A stretch of 64,000 nt of DNA from Hyposmocoma kahamanoa (taxonomy: Eukaryota > Arthropoda > Insecta > Lepidoptera > Cosmopterigidae). The stretch spans positions 4,045,762-4,109,761 of the forward strand of contig NW_020654289.1 in NCBI RefSeq assembly GCF_003589595.1. Reading direction: 5' to 3'. Position 1 is the stretch's first letter. Each line of letters begins with the position of its first letter. This document shows, piece after piece, positions 9,860-20,285 of this stretch. The notes under the pieces were generated by a model that was not told the origin of the DNA, made no database searches, and saw only the letters and a list, made by a program, of their open reading frames with translations. A program made the position numbers and the translations under genes.

Positions 9860-10843
9860 CGTTAGCGTTAATGCACTTTTTCATACGAATGAATCAATTT
9901 TGAAAACATTTATGCCACTCCTCCGTGACAATCTCTGAAACATATTTTTCATACGGTGATGAAAATTGTTGACCGCGTAACTGGAAATAAATAAAAGTTA
10001 CAAGCTGCCAGGTCGAGACTGTACGCGGGATGGTTCATAAGGTCAACGTTGTTCACCTTCAAAAATTCATTTATCTGTCTGGCCGTGTGAGAACTGGCAT
10101 AATCGTGGTGCAAGATGATACGGCGTTTACGGTTATTTTTACGGAGCTTGTCAATAACTTCCGGCAAACAAATGGTCGTGTACCAATCACTATTCACGGT
10201 ACAATAATTCTCCAAAGCAACAGTAGCCACATATCCAGTTTTATTAAAAAAAGAAGCAATCATCCGATCAGAGGCACTTTGCACGCGCAACACTTTGGTT
10301 GGTTTCGGCTCAACTCGAAAGACCCATACGCTCGATTGCTGCTTTGTTTTGGGATCGTAACTATAAATCCATGTTTCGTCACCTGTTACTATGTCCCACA
10401 CTAAATTTGACGCGCCTTCGTTGAATCTGGTATTGCACCAAGTGACGCGATCCATTTTTTGAGCCTCAGTCAAATTGTGTGGGACCCGCCGCGAGCACAG
10501 CCTTTTCACACCCAAATGTTTGTGAAGTATTGATTGTATTTGACTCATGCCTATGCCTAAAGATGCCCAAATCTCATGGTATGTCACTGTCTGTTTTGAT
10601 CATACGGCGCACAGCATCGATGTTTTTGTTGTTCACAGCAGTGGACGGGAGACGTTCACGAAATTCGTCACTGAGATTCACACGACCGCGTTTGAATTCT
10701 GCAAACCAGCTATAAATAGTCGTTTTGCATGGTGCTTCATCGCCAAAAGTAGTTTGAAGCCGAGCGAAGCTTCTCTGAGCTGTTAAATTACACTTAAAGT
10801 CGTAGAAAATCATATTACGAAAATTTTCACGAGTTAAATCCAT
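9860..10843 (-). pseudogene. mariner transposase pseudogene
   Basis: Mariner transposases cut and paste DNA with a D,D34D catalytic triad. Reading from an ATG at 10843, the N-terminal half carries the paired helix-turn-helix region (MDLTRENFRNMIF..., then TTIYSWFAEFKRGR). A frameshift near 10585 is followed by the catalytic half with TGDETWIY (first Asp). HHDYASSHTA is the second Asp, but the usual Asn after it is Tyr. CNFYLFP replaces the third catalytic Asp with Asn, exactly 34 residues on. Near 9990 the frame shifts again into RGQQFSSP, with an internal stop in the C-terminal WHKCFQN segment. The protein cannot be active. Confidence 0.92.
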
Positions 10844-11028
10844 GGTGATGAAGACAACCAATTTCTAAAATGACGCCACAATGTCAAAACAAGTGACAGT
10901 CAGATGAAACAAATTGTATTCTACAGCCTAAAAGTTCCATTTTCAAATTTTATAAATTTTTATATTTATTTTTTAAATTTTGTTTACGTCAGTAGCCAGT
11001 TCCGGAAACTTATAGTGCGCCCTATGTA

Positions 11029-11435
11029 AAATACAAACAATTCATTCGAAAATAATAAAAAAAACAATAGAAAAAATAGGAAAATGTAATAACAATAATA
11101 GAAAAAAATAAAAATTAAAACAAGTACGGAAATAAAAAAAAAGCATATCAAAAAGGTCCATGACACAGCATTTGAGGACTATGCTAATTACGTAGCCCTC
11201 GCTAATATTCTGCCATTGCCTGTCATAGAAATAGAAAAACCACAATTTAAAAAAAAAATGAAAATTAAATTCAAACATTGAACACAATCAGACAGCAAAT
11301 AAATTAAATTTCACACATACAACATTTACACATGAAAATCATAATCAACTTGAATAATAAGAACAATAATAGTAAATTGAAACTACACAATACCAAATAT
11401 ACACATACAGCTATTGCGCAAAGCCCATGTCCTGA
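11029..11435. other. AT-rich stretch without recognised feature
   Basis: A-rich on the + strand, with low-complexity frames of Phe, Ile and Lys only. I see no gene or repeat. Confidence 0.6.
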
Positions 11436-11530
11436 AATTGCCTCTCAAACTGCAACTGTTATGGACAGGCGTGTAGTTTACTATCAGACGCACGACTTGT
11501 TCGTGCCGTCACTTGATATTATACAATTAT
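11436..11530 (-). repeat. Repeat A, copy 4 (5' part)
   Basis: On the minus strand this covers the start of repeat A: GTGACGGCACGAACAAGTCG, the ACACGCCTGTCCATAACAGT head and one hairpin arm. The remainder is lost. Confidence 0.7.
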
Positions 11531-11621
11531 ACAAAAAAATAATAATATCATATGTTTTTTAATTATGTTTGTTAACAATTATAATCGACACTAACAAATG
11601 AATAACGTCAAAATATATAAT

Positions 11622-12103
11622 CTCAGTACAGAGTACTAAAAATACCGACCTCTAAAGTACGTGGAATACATATAATTACCAAGTTTTATTGAAATCGGTT
11701 ACCGGAAAGTGCGCAAACCCGGATTCATCCCCTAGTTCGCCATTATACGGAACTTGACACGGGAGATAATAAAAATCCGTTCTTACTACTCAAAGTATAT
11801 TGCGAGAGAAAAACGCCTTAAATTGGAGAATAGCTAAACCAACCATTAAAATAATTGCTCCTTAAGTAAAATTTAGGCGCTATTTATAAAAATGAATGTT
11901 CATGCGTGATCAGCCACTCTTAGAGGTGGATGGTTTTCTTCAAAATTAAAATGAAATGGGACCACTGTGGAGGTATCCCCTTTCCAACAAAAAAAGAATC
12001 AAGAAAATCGGTTCACAAATACCGGAGTTATCGCGTAACATACATACAAAAAAAAACAGTCGAATTGAGAACCTTCTCCTATTTTTGAAGTTGGTTAAAA
12101 ATC
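11622..12103 (+). repeat. Repeat B, copy 2 (full length, about 480 bp)
   Basis: It starts with TCTCAGTACAGAGTACTAAA and CCGACCTC, passes through AAGTGCGCAAACCCGGATTC, GATAATAAAAATC and TTAGAGGTGGATG, and ends with GTCGAATTGAGAACC and a GTTGGTTAAAA tail. It has no ORF. The tail is A-rich and other copies are 5'-truncated, so it may be a nonautonomous retroposon; its terminal words resemble RTE-type LINE tails, but I cannot prove that link. Confidence 0.8.
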
Positions 12104-12529
12104 CACGGATAATATTTAACACTAATGTTTTGTTAACAGCACCAATCACCAATCTGCAACCGTCCTTGTTCGCATTCATTTCCCAACGGTTGAAATCAAC
12201 AAACATGAATATAAATTTAAAACAAAGCCGACCCTATGCAAGTCATCTTTGGTTATCTGTTCGTTTTTTAAACCAGATAAATTGCCAGAGCAATGGTCTC
12301 GTGATATATGTATTTATTTAGCAGCGGCAGCCGCGGCGTACCTTTTTGCATCTACTTGTTTTATAATCTTTTTATCTTTTTTAATCTTTCTATTCAGTTT
12401 CCTAATTTAACTGTACATGTTTTTAACCGATAGCCGCAAAGCGGAATTTTGGTAGGTGACTTTAGAGTAGTTGTTAGTAGCGATATCTCTAGCCAGGGCT
12501 GGTAGCTGTAAAATTATCTAACTGGGTGA

Positions 12530-12785
12530 CGAAATACTTTCATAGATTTCTCATAAATGGTACTACGGCACCTAAAGAAATTTGGGAGGTTCGCTGGTCC
12601 GTTCGTGGCTTAGTTGGCATAGCGTCTGCCACGGTTTACGACGTCGGTTCGAATCCGACTGGATCGAAGAAATTTTTTCTAAGTGTTCGATCTTTGTATT
12701 ATTAATTATAACAAACTAGTGGAGTAATTTCACAAAAAAAATGTTGAATATCATGGTGGTAACATCCTGACATTCAACAAAATAT
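12530..12785 (+). mobile_element. SINE E, copy 1
   Basis: A tRNA-like core has an A box, TGGCTTAGTTGGCATAGCG (near 12609), and a B box, GGTTCGAATCC (near 12646). It is followed by CTAAGTGTTCGATCTTTGTA and TTATAACAAACTAGTGGAGT. Upstream is the segment GACGAAATACTTTCATAGAT, which in the 15.1-kb copy lies downstream of the tail of a neighbouring unit, so the family is arranged as tandem or dimeric units. Confidence 0.8.
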
Positions 12786-13574
12786 TTAAAAATATTTTTT
12801 TTCCATACTTTTTTAGAAATTTTCCCAAAAAAATTCCCTATCCGAAAGGAATTAAGCATAAAAAGTTATCGACTAATTTCCGTTGTGGAATCTTTAATCT
12901 TCTCTCTTGTGAAGTTACTATTTTACAGAAGTGCCCTTATTGCGCCAAGGGCCTTATGTGCCGTATATTGTTACAAGGTCTTCCCAAAACCAGACCACAT
13001 CGTACTTATATAAGTAACCAATACACTTTATTACATTTTTAAAAATATTTTATTAATAATGTCAATTTACCAAAGTTATAATTATTGTTTTAGTCATTCT
13101 ACTGATTTTAACTGCGTGATTGTCACATATGCCTCTAGAGGCCGCGAGTTGTTTCTTCCGGAACTTTGATCATATTTTACATTATTAAATAGCCATAATA
13201 TTAAAGTACCTATAGTTACTTAGTCATTTATTAAATACAGATAATGTATATATAAACACTGTAATTATAATTAGAAGTACTTGTACTGAAAGTCATTCCA
13301 TATTTTAATGTTGTGGTTACCAATTACTCCGTTAGATGTCGCTGATGCTGAAGAATAGTTTTTGATTGTTAAGGGTCGGTACAAACCAGTGGACGGGAAG
13401 GCGGCAAAGGGCATTAAACTTATCGATATACATATATTTTAAGGCGCTCTCTAACGGGGAACATTCTTCTATAATGTAAAATCCAAGATTCGATTTTGAG
13501 CATTACGCTACAATACTGCTTCACTGAACTGACGAGCATTCGCCTGTAGTCGAACCAGTTGCTTTTACAATGCC
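12786..13574. other. Noncoding stretch
   Basis: AT-rich sequence without a recognisable gene. I see no terminal repeats or family members in it. Confidence 0.5.
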
Positions 13575-14036
13575 AGAGTCATTATATATAGCCTGTCTTC
13601 CCCCACTGCTAGGTATAGCCTTCAAGTTTTTGTGCCACTCCCCACAGTCTCGTGCTAATCTCATCTGGATGAGAACCTGGGTTTGTCCCGTATTTCCTGC
13701 GATGTGTGCCGCCCATCTCGTCCCTGGATGCCTTACGTTCCTGTACGCAGTCCTTCAGTCCTTCAGTCCTCAGTCCTTGGACGCCACTCAGTTATCGCCT
13801 TACCCCATCTGTCATCTTGTCTCCGTATCAGGTGCCCCGCCCAGCTCCAATTCAGCTTCGTGATGCGGCTCCCCACGTCCTTTACCATTGTTCGACTTCG
13901 AATCTGGACATTACGAACACGAACTATAAGCTTGACTCCGACAATGGCACGCTCCATGGCTCTATGTGCTACTCTCATCCTACACACAGCCTTCTGCGTG
14001 AGCATGGAAGCTCACGCATTAACTTGTTTTAATCTT
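13575..14036 (-). mobile_element. RTE-type LINE 3' coding remnant
   Basis: The minus strand encodes the region downstream of the RT domain of RTE/BovB-type LINEs: HRAMERAIVGVKLIVRVRN, then an IRSRTMVKDVGSRITKLNW-type segment, WAGHLIRRQDDRWGKA and TEWRPRTED. The frame breaks at 13763, where a local CAGTCCTT(CAGTCCTT)n duplication replaces the usual Arg/Gly-rich linker. A decayed continuation with RLARDCGEWHKNLKAI-like sequence lies in another frame. The 5' part is truncated at about 14036. Confidence 0.82.
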
Positions 14037-14039
14037 TAG

Positions 14040-14662
14040 TAGGACGAGGATCCCGTAACACCCTGATTTCCCTATATTTATCAATAAATTCCTTTATCTC
14101 AGATGACTTTTACATTTACCCACGAAAGCAAAAAACGATATACAGGTGCGTTCACACCAACAGCCGTCTAGGTCACTAAAGGTACAATTCCGATATTGGC
14201 GATCACGGCGGCCGCATTCCTGGTCGCCTGTCGCTTGGCAACCAGTAGGTTACGGATACACGCGACCGCGACCGACCGCCAGTCTTCCTGCAGCTTTTAA
14301 TACGATCAATTGTATTCTGGTGTTTAATACAATTATGTCGGTATTTCCTTCCATGTTTTATTATCTCTATATCGCTCGAATCATATAGGGTGTGTTTTTA
14401 GAAAGTAAATCTACTAAGAGTTCGTCGTCATCAAACGGGACGTTGCCCTACAGGAGCAGTGACGTCGCGAGTCGCGCTACCGCGGTCTTTGCTAGCCACT
14501 CTCGGTCTTACGATCGCTTGCATTAGTCAGCGCTCAATATAAATTCATACTAAACAGGGGCTGCCGGTCGCAGACGCCGGTCGCAGTCGCCAGTCGCAGT
14601 CGCCGGTTGCGATTGCCAACATCGGAATACTACCTTAAGTCTTCGCCACAACGCGTTCATTA
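14040..14662. other. GC-richer noncoding segment with 13-bp repeats
   Basis: Between the RTE remnant and the next repeat is a segment much richer in GC and CpG than its surroundings (14155-14295 and 14440-14640). Four 13-bp units of the form GCCGGTCGCAGTC lie at 14563-14614. No protein is recognised in it. It could be an unrecognised element or a regulatory region. Confidence 0.5.
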
Positions 14663-14862
14663 CAAATGGTGCGCATTGATGTTACAAATTGTATCAAGGG
14701 TGCTGTCTCTCACTTCTGTAATGTTACAAATTGTATCATTACAGGTTGCGTACACAATGCTCAGTTCTCCACACACACTGATGTAATGCTCGAATTTGCA
14801 CTGTTACATTACAGGCGAATGCTGCCGGTGAGCGAACGCCCTTACGCTATTTCAATCGAAAT

Positions 14863-14949
14863 GAGGTATAAATTGCAATGTTCTTGAGACCCACCTCGGA
14901 GCATTGTAGCGCATACCTCTGCGTCTCAGAGTATTGAAATTTATACCTC
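14863..14949. repeat. Short inverted repeat
   Basis: GAGGTATAAATTGCAAT at 14863-14879 faces ATTGAAATTTATACCTC at 14933-14949, with a second partial pairing (TTGAGA/TCTCAG) inside. It could be the ends of a tiny MITE or a hairpin. No second copy is seen. Confidence 0.55.
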
Positions 14950-14984
14950 CTAGCGTAGTCTAATCGGAATAAAAATGCAGAAGG

Positions 14985-15100
14985 CTCGGTCCACAAGATT
15001 TATTGTAAGGGATGCTAAAACAGGAAAACAAAGGCTGTAACAAATAAAATTACATAAAGTGAAAGTACAATTATTTATTATAAAACACTCCCTATATAAT
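14985..15100 (+). repeat. Low-copy repeat, copy 2 of 2
   Basis: This matches 4290-4440 in order and spacing (GGTCCACAA, GGCTGTAACAA, ACACTC). It is noncoding and of unknown origin. Confidence 0.45.
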
Positions 15101-15104
15101 TATT

Positions 15105-15560
15105 AATACAAAGATCGTACACTTAGAAAATATTCCCTCGATCCGGACCGATTCGAACCGACGGCTTCCAGCAAACCATGCCAGATGCTATGCCAATTAA
15201 GCAACGGAACGCACCAGCGGACTTCACGAATTTTTCTACATGCTTGCTTGACGGATCTTTGCATCTGGTTTTTAACGACTTTTTAGCCGCAGCGCCATCT
15301 ATGAGACATCTATGAAAGTATTTCGTCACCATGATATTCAATTATTATTTGTAAAATTACTCCACTAGTTTGTTATAATTATTAATACAAATAGAAAAAA
15401 ATCCTTCTATCCGGCCGGTTTCGAACCGATGTCTTCCAGCAAACCGTGACAGACGCTATGCCATCTAAGCAATGGAACAAACCAGACGACGACGTCGGTG
15501 CGAATCCGGCCGGATCGAAGGAATTTTTTCAAAGTGTTCAATCTTTGTATTAATACGAAT
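15105..15560 (-). mobile_element. SINE E, copy 2 (tandem units)
   Basis: Two units in minus orientation lie in tandem (about 15105-15360 and 15361-15480), each with a recognisable B box (TTCGAACCGA on the + strand) and A box. They are followed by a partial unit in plus orientation (GCGAATCCGGCCGGATCGAA and the TTTGTATTAATA tail) at about 15487-15560. The tandem order, tail of one unit joined to the body of the next, shows that SINE E moves or amplifies as multimers. Confidence 0.75.
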
Positions 15561-15795
15561 AATAAAATAAATTAAGAGAAAATAATATCCTAAACAACAC
15601 CAAGGTGGCGACAGCAAGTGAACATAAAATCAATCGAGCCGAGCCTGCCCGAAATAACTACTTTTGTAATCGTGAAATAAAGGTGGCAACAAATTTGAGG
15701 TTGGTCCCGGGCGACAGAAATTTACCTACGCCACTGGGAAAAGAGAATTCGAGAACGATACAAAATTTCAAAAATAAGTTTTTTTTTATATGTAA

Positions 15796-15827
15796 AGTGA
15801 CGGAACGAACTAGTCGTGCACCCGATG
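15796..15827 (+). repeat. Repeat A, copy 5, left piece
   Basis: AGTGACGGAACGAACTAGTC and the following bases are the start of repeat A, cut at CGATG by the Transib-like element. The rest resumes at 20041. Confidence 0.85.
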
Positions 15828-15873
15828 CACAGTGTGTTACTTTACTTTAGTTGCGGACATCCTCGTATTATGT

Positions 15874-17079
15874 TCGATTTCAATAGATTGAATCCTAATA
15901 AATTATTCTAAGAAACAGCCTTTTCGATATTTACCTTTGTTATGGAGATATAATTGTTTTTTCAAACGGTCGCTGAATTCAAGAAAAATGTTTTTGCCTA
16001 TGTGTTCCCCAAAATATGTGAAACTTCCCTTTGTAAAAAATACTTATTAAACTTTATTAAATGTAAAAATCGTAAATTCTTAAGCGCATAAAAAAGCGAC
16101 AAAAAAAATATTTTGTTAATTTTATAAATATATTTATATAAAATTAACCGTACTAAATTAGCATTTTTATTAACTTCTACTACATTAATGAATATATCGA
16201 ATAAAGAAAAAGTAAACTTTTATCTCGGAAGATCTCGGATATACCGCGTTTCTAAGGTTTTTTTTTATTTCTATGGAAATAGGGTTGTCACAAAATGTAT
16301 AAATTCGTACCCGACTACGTTAATCAATGGAGGGTTATGTGTTAAAATAACAAGAACAACAACAATAATAATATATTTATTTTGAATATGAATAGACTTT
16401 TACGTGGTAGTAGATACAAAAATGTGAACTTATTTTAGTGTTAGTAAATATAGAATTTTATTCATACATGTGAGCTTTGATAGCCCGCAATAATTGAAAT
16501 TCCTTTATTAGATTCAGATAACATAGTCCATATGGTACATTAATTGAATTTTTACGTTTTTAAGTTACGTTGGTTAAATTTTAAATCAAGTGAAATAAAT
16601 GAAACTGACGTAAATATGTCAAAAATAATTTAAATCCATGTACATAGTATTGGCATATTTTGTTATAATATTCACGTATGTGCATTACGTTGTGTGAATA
16701 AAGATAAATTATCCTGGCAAATGCTGAAAGCTCATTCATTTTACTCATTATCGGAATGCAGAATGATTTCGTCTGTCAGTTTCGTATCGTGATATCAGCA
16801 GCTTCAATATTAATGTCTTCTGATGGTAACGAACATTTTCCGTATCCACTCTTAGAAGGCGAAGAACTTTATCAGGTATAGGTAGAGATTTTTTATGTTT
16901 GTGACATGTACTAAGTGTCAAAGAGGATAAATAAGGGTCAGACGATTCCAGTGTACGGTGAAATAAGTCTGTGATGATCGTTTTCCGATCCTAATTTCGT
17001 GTATGGTGCTCTCAATAATAACGTCAAAACTTGTTCTTTGATTCACCGGCTTGTTCCGATAACATACCTTTTGGTAATT
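15874..17079. other. Interior of the Transib-like element, no ORF recognised
   Basis: AT-rich sequence between the left inverted repeat and the internal duplication. Frames of 65-110 codons exist (for example the minus-strand frame 16918-17250) but have no similarity I recognise to RAG1-like or other transposases. Confidence 0.5.
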
Positions 17080-17937
17080 TGCTACAATGAATATAAAATA
17101 TTGCACTTTGCAGACAGGATACATATTCAGTGACAACCCTAACTCAAAATTTAAAAATTCAATATTTCTGATCACTTGTGTTTGTTGCATCTGGATTTTT
17201 TTACGGTAGTACTTATTACTATAATTAACAAATCCGCGTTGAAAAAACATACTAACTACAGAGTCTTCAGAAAAAATGGATTAACCTACAGAAAAATAAA
17301 ATATTGTGGTCTAGGATAGCATGATTTTTTTCTGGACTTATTGGTGCTTTCAGTATATTATAACATGAATTATTTTATGAAAAATCATTTACAAGAAAGA
17401 AGATAATCTGATTTTATGGTCTCTGTGGATTTTTCTCGACTTTTTACATTCCCCTAAAACTATGATAGATATAGCCAGGAGAGTTTAATTACGAGCTTTG
17501 TTTGAGTATTATCTTTCTAAAAGACACATAAAACGAGGATGTCCGCAACTAAGGCAAAATAATACACTGCCTGGGACAAGCAGGTAATATCTATTTCGCT
17601 CGCAGCTTTAGATTATTTTACAGTTATCTATCTATCTAACGGTGCATTGGCTAGGGCTGAAAATTGTTAAAAGCTCTATAACGTTTATTTTCCTTCAATT
17701 TTATACTTGACTTCGTAAGTTCGTCAAAACCCGGTACCCGATACAAAAGCGCATTCCATGTTAGCAAGGTACCGAGTTGTAAGTACAATATGTATCCAAT
17801 TTTCTGACCTTTGATCAAGGAGCATATACGGTTCATCCCAGAATTAGGCGAACATTCTGGTTTCACGCTCAAATTGAGGGTAAAAAATATTTAGTATTAA
17901 ATACTTGCTAAGTTTTGTTCAAATTTAACTATATTGC

Positions 17938-18226
17938 CATTGACTTACAATTATATGGACGTCGGGTCCGCGCTAAAAAGTGTCCGAACTTATAGGGCGT
18001 TAACTAAAATCATATACAGAGCGTCATTCACGCTTTAGTCTTCGTTTGTTCGACTGACAGCGAAGCAAGTAAAATTAGACAGTACTGCGATGACATTACA
18101 ATTTAAATTCAACGTTTTAGCTTTTTCATATTCCTTTACATGTCACTACGTTTAAATAGGTTGACTTGGGACATTTTTTCGTGGTTTTTGTATTAGGCCC
18201 GTCGTCCATTTATTTGTAAGTCAATG
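17938..18226. mobile_element. MITE D, copy 2 (289 bp, long form)
   Basis: It has CATTGACTTACAA ends and GACGTCGGGTCCGCGC inside, in the opposite orientation to copy 1. The flanking 8-mers TATATTGC and GATATTGT match at six positions. It contains about 60 bp, including a TTTTAGCTTTTTCATATTCC segment, that the 228-bp form lacks, so it is closer to a parental form. It lies inside the Transib-like element. Confidence 0.88.
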
Positions 18227-18690
18227 GATATTGTTATAAAATGCTTCTATTTACCTAATTTTCTTATTCAAACTCATTTAAAAACACCACAAATATTTGG
18301 AAGTTATATTCTATTGTTTTAAATCAGATCAGATCTACAAGTTTTTGGCCAATGTCCGAAAAATGGCCTCTGTAATATATTGTGCCACTTTAGAATCGTA
18401 GGGTAGGGTCCCGCTGTATCACCAGTCCTCTCGAAGAAAATAAAATTAAGAAGTGAGTAAAGTAAGATATGAATATATAATATTGCGCTTTGCAGGCAGG
18501 ATAAATATTCAGTGACAACCCTAACACAAAATTTAAAAATTCAATATTTCTGAGCTCCTCTGTTAGTCGCATCTGGTTTTTATGTGGTAGTACTTATTAC
18601 TGTAATTAACATCCGCGTTGAAAAAAAATGCTAATATGTAGAAATTGTATAGAAAAAAAAAACGAAATCATAGAAAAAAATAATTGTGTT

Positions 18691-19848
18691 ATAAAAGTAA
18701 CGGGACTTACTCGCGTAGTATTTTAGTCGGACCGGGGTCTGTTGTCGGGAACAGTCCAGCACACAGAACTCACCACGTGGTTACCACTAACATCTGCAGC
18801 TGCATACCGAGCGCCATGAAGACACGGCTTCCAAGTAGGTGGCAAGCTCCAGCCTCCATATCGATTAAAATTTGGTCGTCTACTTATTTCAATAGCCTCT
18901 CGGATTTTGCGGGGCACAAAATACTTCTCCCGCGCTAAAACCTTAGCTTTATCAAACCTAATGTAGTGACCAGCACCGGAGCTCAGAAAGTGGTCTGCCA
19001 CCGCAGATCCATTGACATCTTGGTTCTTCATGGGTCGGATATGCTCAGCTAGCCTAGTAGCCACGTTCCGTCTCGTTTCGCCGACGTAACACTTGCCGCA
19101 GTCACAGGGAACCATATAGACACCGGAGACCCCCAGAGGGTCTCTGTCCTTTGGAGAGCGAAGCAATTGTCGCAGCTGTGTGAGAGGACGAAATATTGTC
19201 TTGATGCTGTACCTTCGGCGTAACAAGTTTCCAATCACATCCGTCACCCCCCTGACATAAGGTAAGAACCGCTCTCTCTACCGATGCCGGTCGAGGCCTC
19301 GTTGATGCATTTGCCATACGCCAACTCTGTTTCCACTTGTAACCGTTACCAGCCAACACATCCTTCACATGATTTAGCTCACCATCTATGTAATCCGGGT
19401 CGCAAAGTTTCAAAGCTCTATTAATGAGCGTCCGCGGAACTGAGGCTAAATGTGCCGGGTGGTGATGTGAATCCACTCTCAGGTATCTATCCGTGTGCGT
19501 TGGTTTCCGATACACCGCATGAGACAACCGACCGTTATGTTCACGTCTCACCAACACATCCAAGAGAGGAAGAACCTCGTTCTGCTCACATTCCACGTTG
19601 AAGGTGATCTTCGGGTGAACGCTGTTTAAGTGTGCCAATAGCGACTCTACTCCCTCTTTAGGCATAATGGCAAATACGTCATCTACATAGCGCCACCAGT
19701 ATCTCGGTTCGAATGGAATGTTCACCAGCGCAGTATCCTCAAACTATTCTATAAATATGTTGGTGGTTCGGTGGTGGCTCACCAGAGCTATCGGTGATCC
19801 TATTGCTACGCCGCCGATTTGTAAAAAGGAATCACCCCTCCACTTAAA
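18691..19848 (-). mobile_element. Penelope-like element, copy 1 (5'-truncated)
   Basis: This minus-strand Penelope-like retroelement carries the C-terminal half of the reverse transcriptase and the GIY-YIG endonuclease. Its 3' end is the ATAAAAGTAACGGGACTTAC terminus also found in copy 2. Its 5' end is cut within the RT near 19848. It is inserted in the second copy of the internal duplication of the Transib-like element, so it is younger than that element. Relative to copy 2 it lacks about 110 bp just inside the 3' terminus. Confidence 0.9.
18723..19845 (-). pseudogene. Penelope RT/GIY-YIG polyprotein pseudogene
   Basis: Reading on the minus strand, an RT segment GVAIGSPIALV near 19800 is followed by an in-frame stop, then RYWWRYVDDVFAI with the YVDD catalytic motif, and LPLLDVLVRREHNGRLSHA and YRKPTHTDRYL of the Penelope RT thumb. 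A frameshift near 19250 leads into the GIY-YIG domain: GVYMVPCDCGKCYVGETRR, then a RLAEHIR helix. The endonuclease frame (18723-19247) is open for 174 codons. The stop, frameshift and missing N-terminal RT mean it is not functional as written. Confidence 0.92.
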
Positions 19849-20040
19849 ATATATTAAAGAAAAATCATTTACAGGAAAGGGAATAATCTGATTTTATGGA
19901 TCTTTCTCGATTTTCTAAGTTTCTCTAAAACTATAATAGATGCAGCCTGGAGAGTTTTTAGGAACTTTGTTTGAATATTATTTTTCTAAAAAACACGTAA
20001 AATGAGGATGTCCGCAACTAAGGTAAAATAACACACTGTG

Positions 20041-20285
20041 CGATGGTGCGCTACACGCCTGTCCATTAAAACTTGCAGTGCCACTCAAAGCTTTAAAACG
20101 CAAAGATCTGAGGAGCACTGCCACGGAGCCCGTCACCCTGAGACGTAAGTTGACAAGTCTCAAGATCGGAACACAGTATTGCTAACTTTACCGCTTGGCG
20201 GCAGAAATAGGTAACGTGGCAATACTTCCCTGGACGAACTCTTTCACAAGGAGCTCTACTAAAAAGGATCTCTACCTCTTTTCTG
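20041..20285 (+). repeat. Repeat A, copy 5, right piece
   Basis: It continues the copy interrupted at 15827, beginning with the second CGATG and TGCGCTACACGCCTGTCC, with both hairpin arms, and ending with the CTTTCACAAGGAGCTCTACT terminus. A short palindrome, CTCTTTTCTGGT...ACCAGAAAAGAG, lies just right of it at 20277-20308. Confidence 0.85.

Larger units (their letters stand above)
9284..11026 (-). mobile_element. mariner element, copy 1 (inactivated, with insertion)
   Basis: Inverted ends sharing GGGCGCACTATAAG and TTCCGGAA lie at 9284-9310 and about 10999-11026, each abutting TA, as expected for a Tc1/mariner transposon. Without the 472-bp insertion and its duplication the element is about 1.26 kb, the usual length for mariner. 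It carries a broken transposase on the minus strand. The Penelope-type palindrome at 9329-9800 is inserted near its 3' end. Confidence 0.92.
15828..20040. mobile_element. Transib-like DNA element with CACAGTG ends (4.2 kb)
   Basis: The element begins CACAGTGTGTTA and ends TAACACACTGTG. The inverted repeats extend about 46 bp and share TTAGTTGCGGACATCCTC. It is flanked by a perfect 5-bp duplication, CGATG (15823-15827 and 20041-20045), and the two flanks join into one repeat A copy, which fixes the borders. Transib elements have CAC-type heptamers resembling the V(D)J signal CACAGTG, and GC-rich 5-bp duplications, so this is the best-fitting superfamily. I find no transposase. The interior holds a direct duplication (17080-17575 matched by 18465-18690 plus 19850-20040), MITE D copy 2 and Penelope copy 1. 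It is a decayed or nonautonomous member. Confidence 0.75.

Noticed and set aside
11042..11287. Membrane protein on the minus strand
   Set aside because: Phe- and Ile-rich translation is caused by A-rich low-complexity DNA.
12600..12670. Functional tRNA at the SINE E core
   Set aside because: A and B boxes are good, but the same core recurs with the same non-tRNA tail at several loci, so it is a SINE.
16918..17250. Transposase of the Transib-like element
   Set aside because: The minus-strand frame is 110 codons with no DDE-type or RAG1-like motif that I can see.
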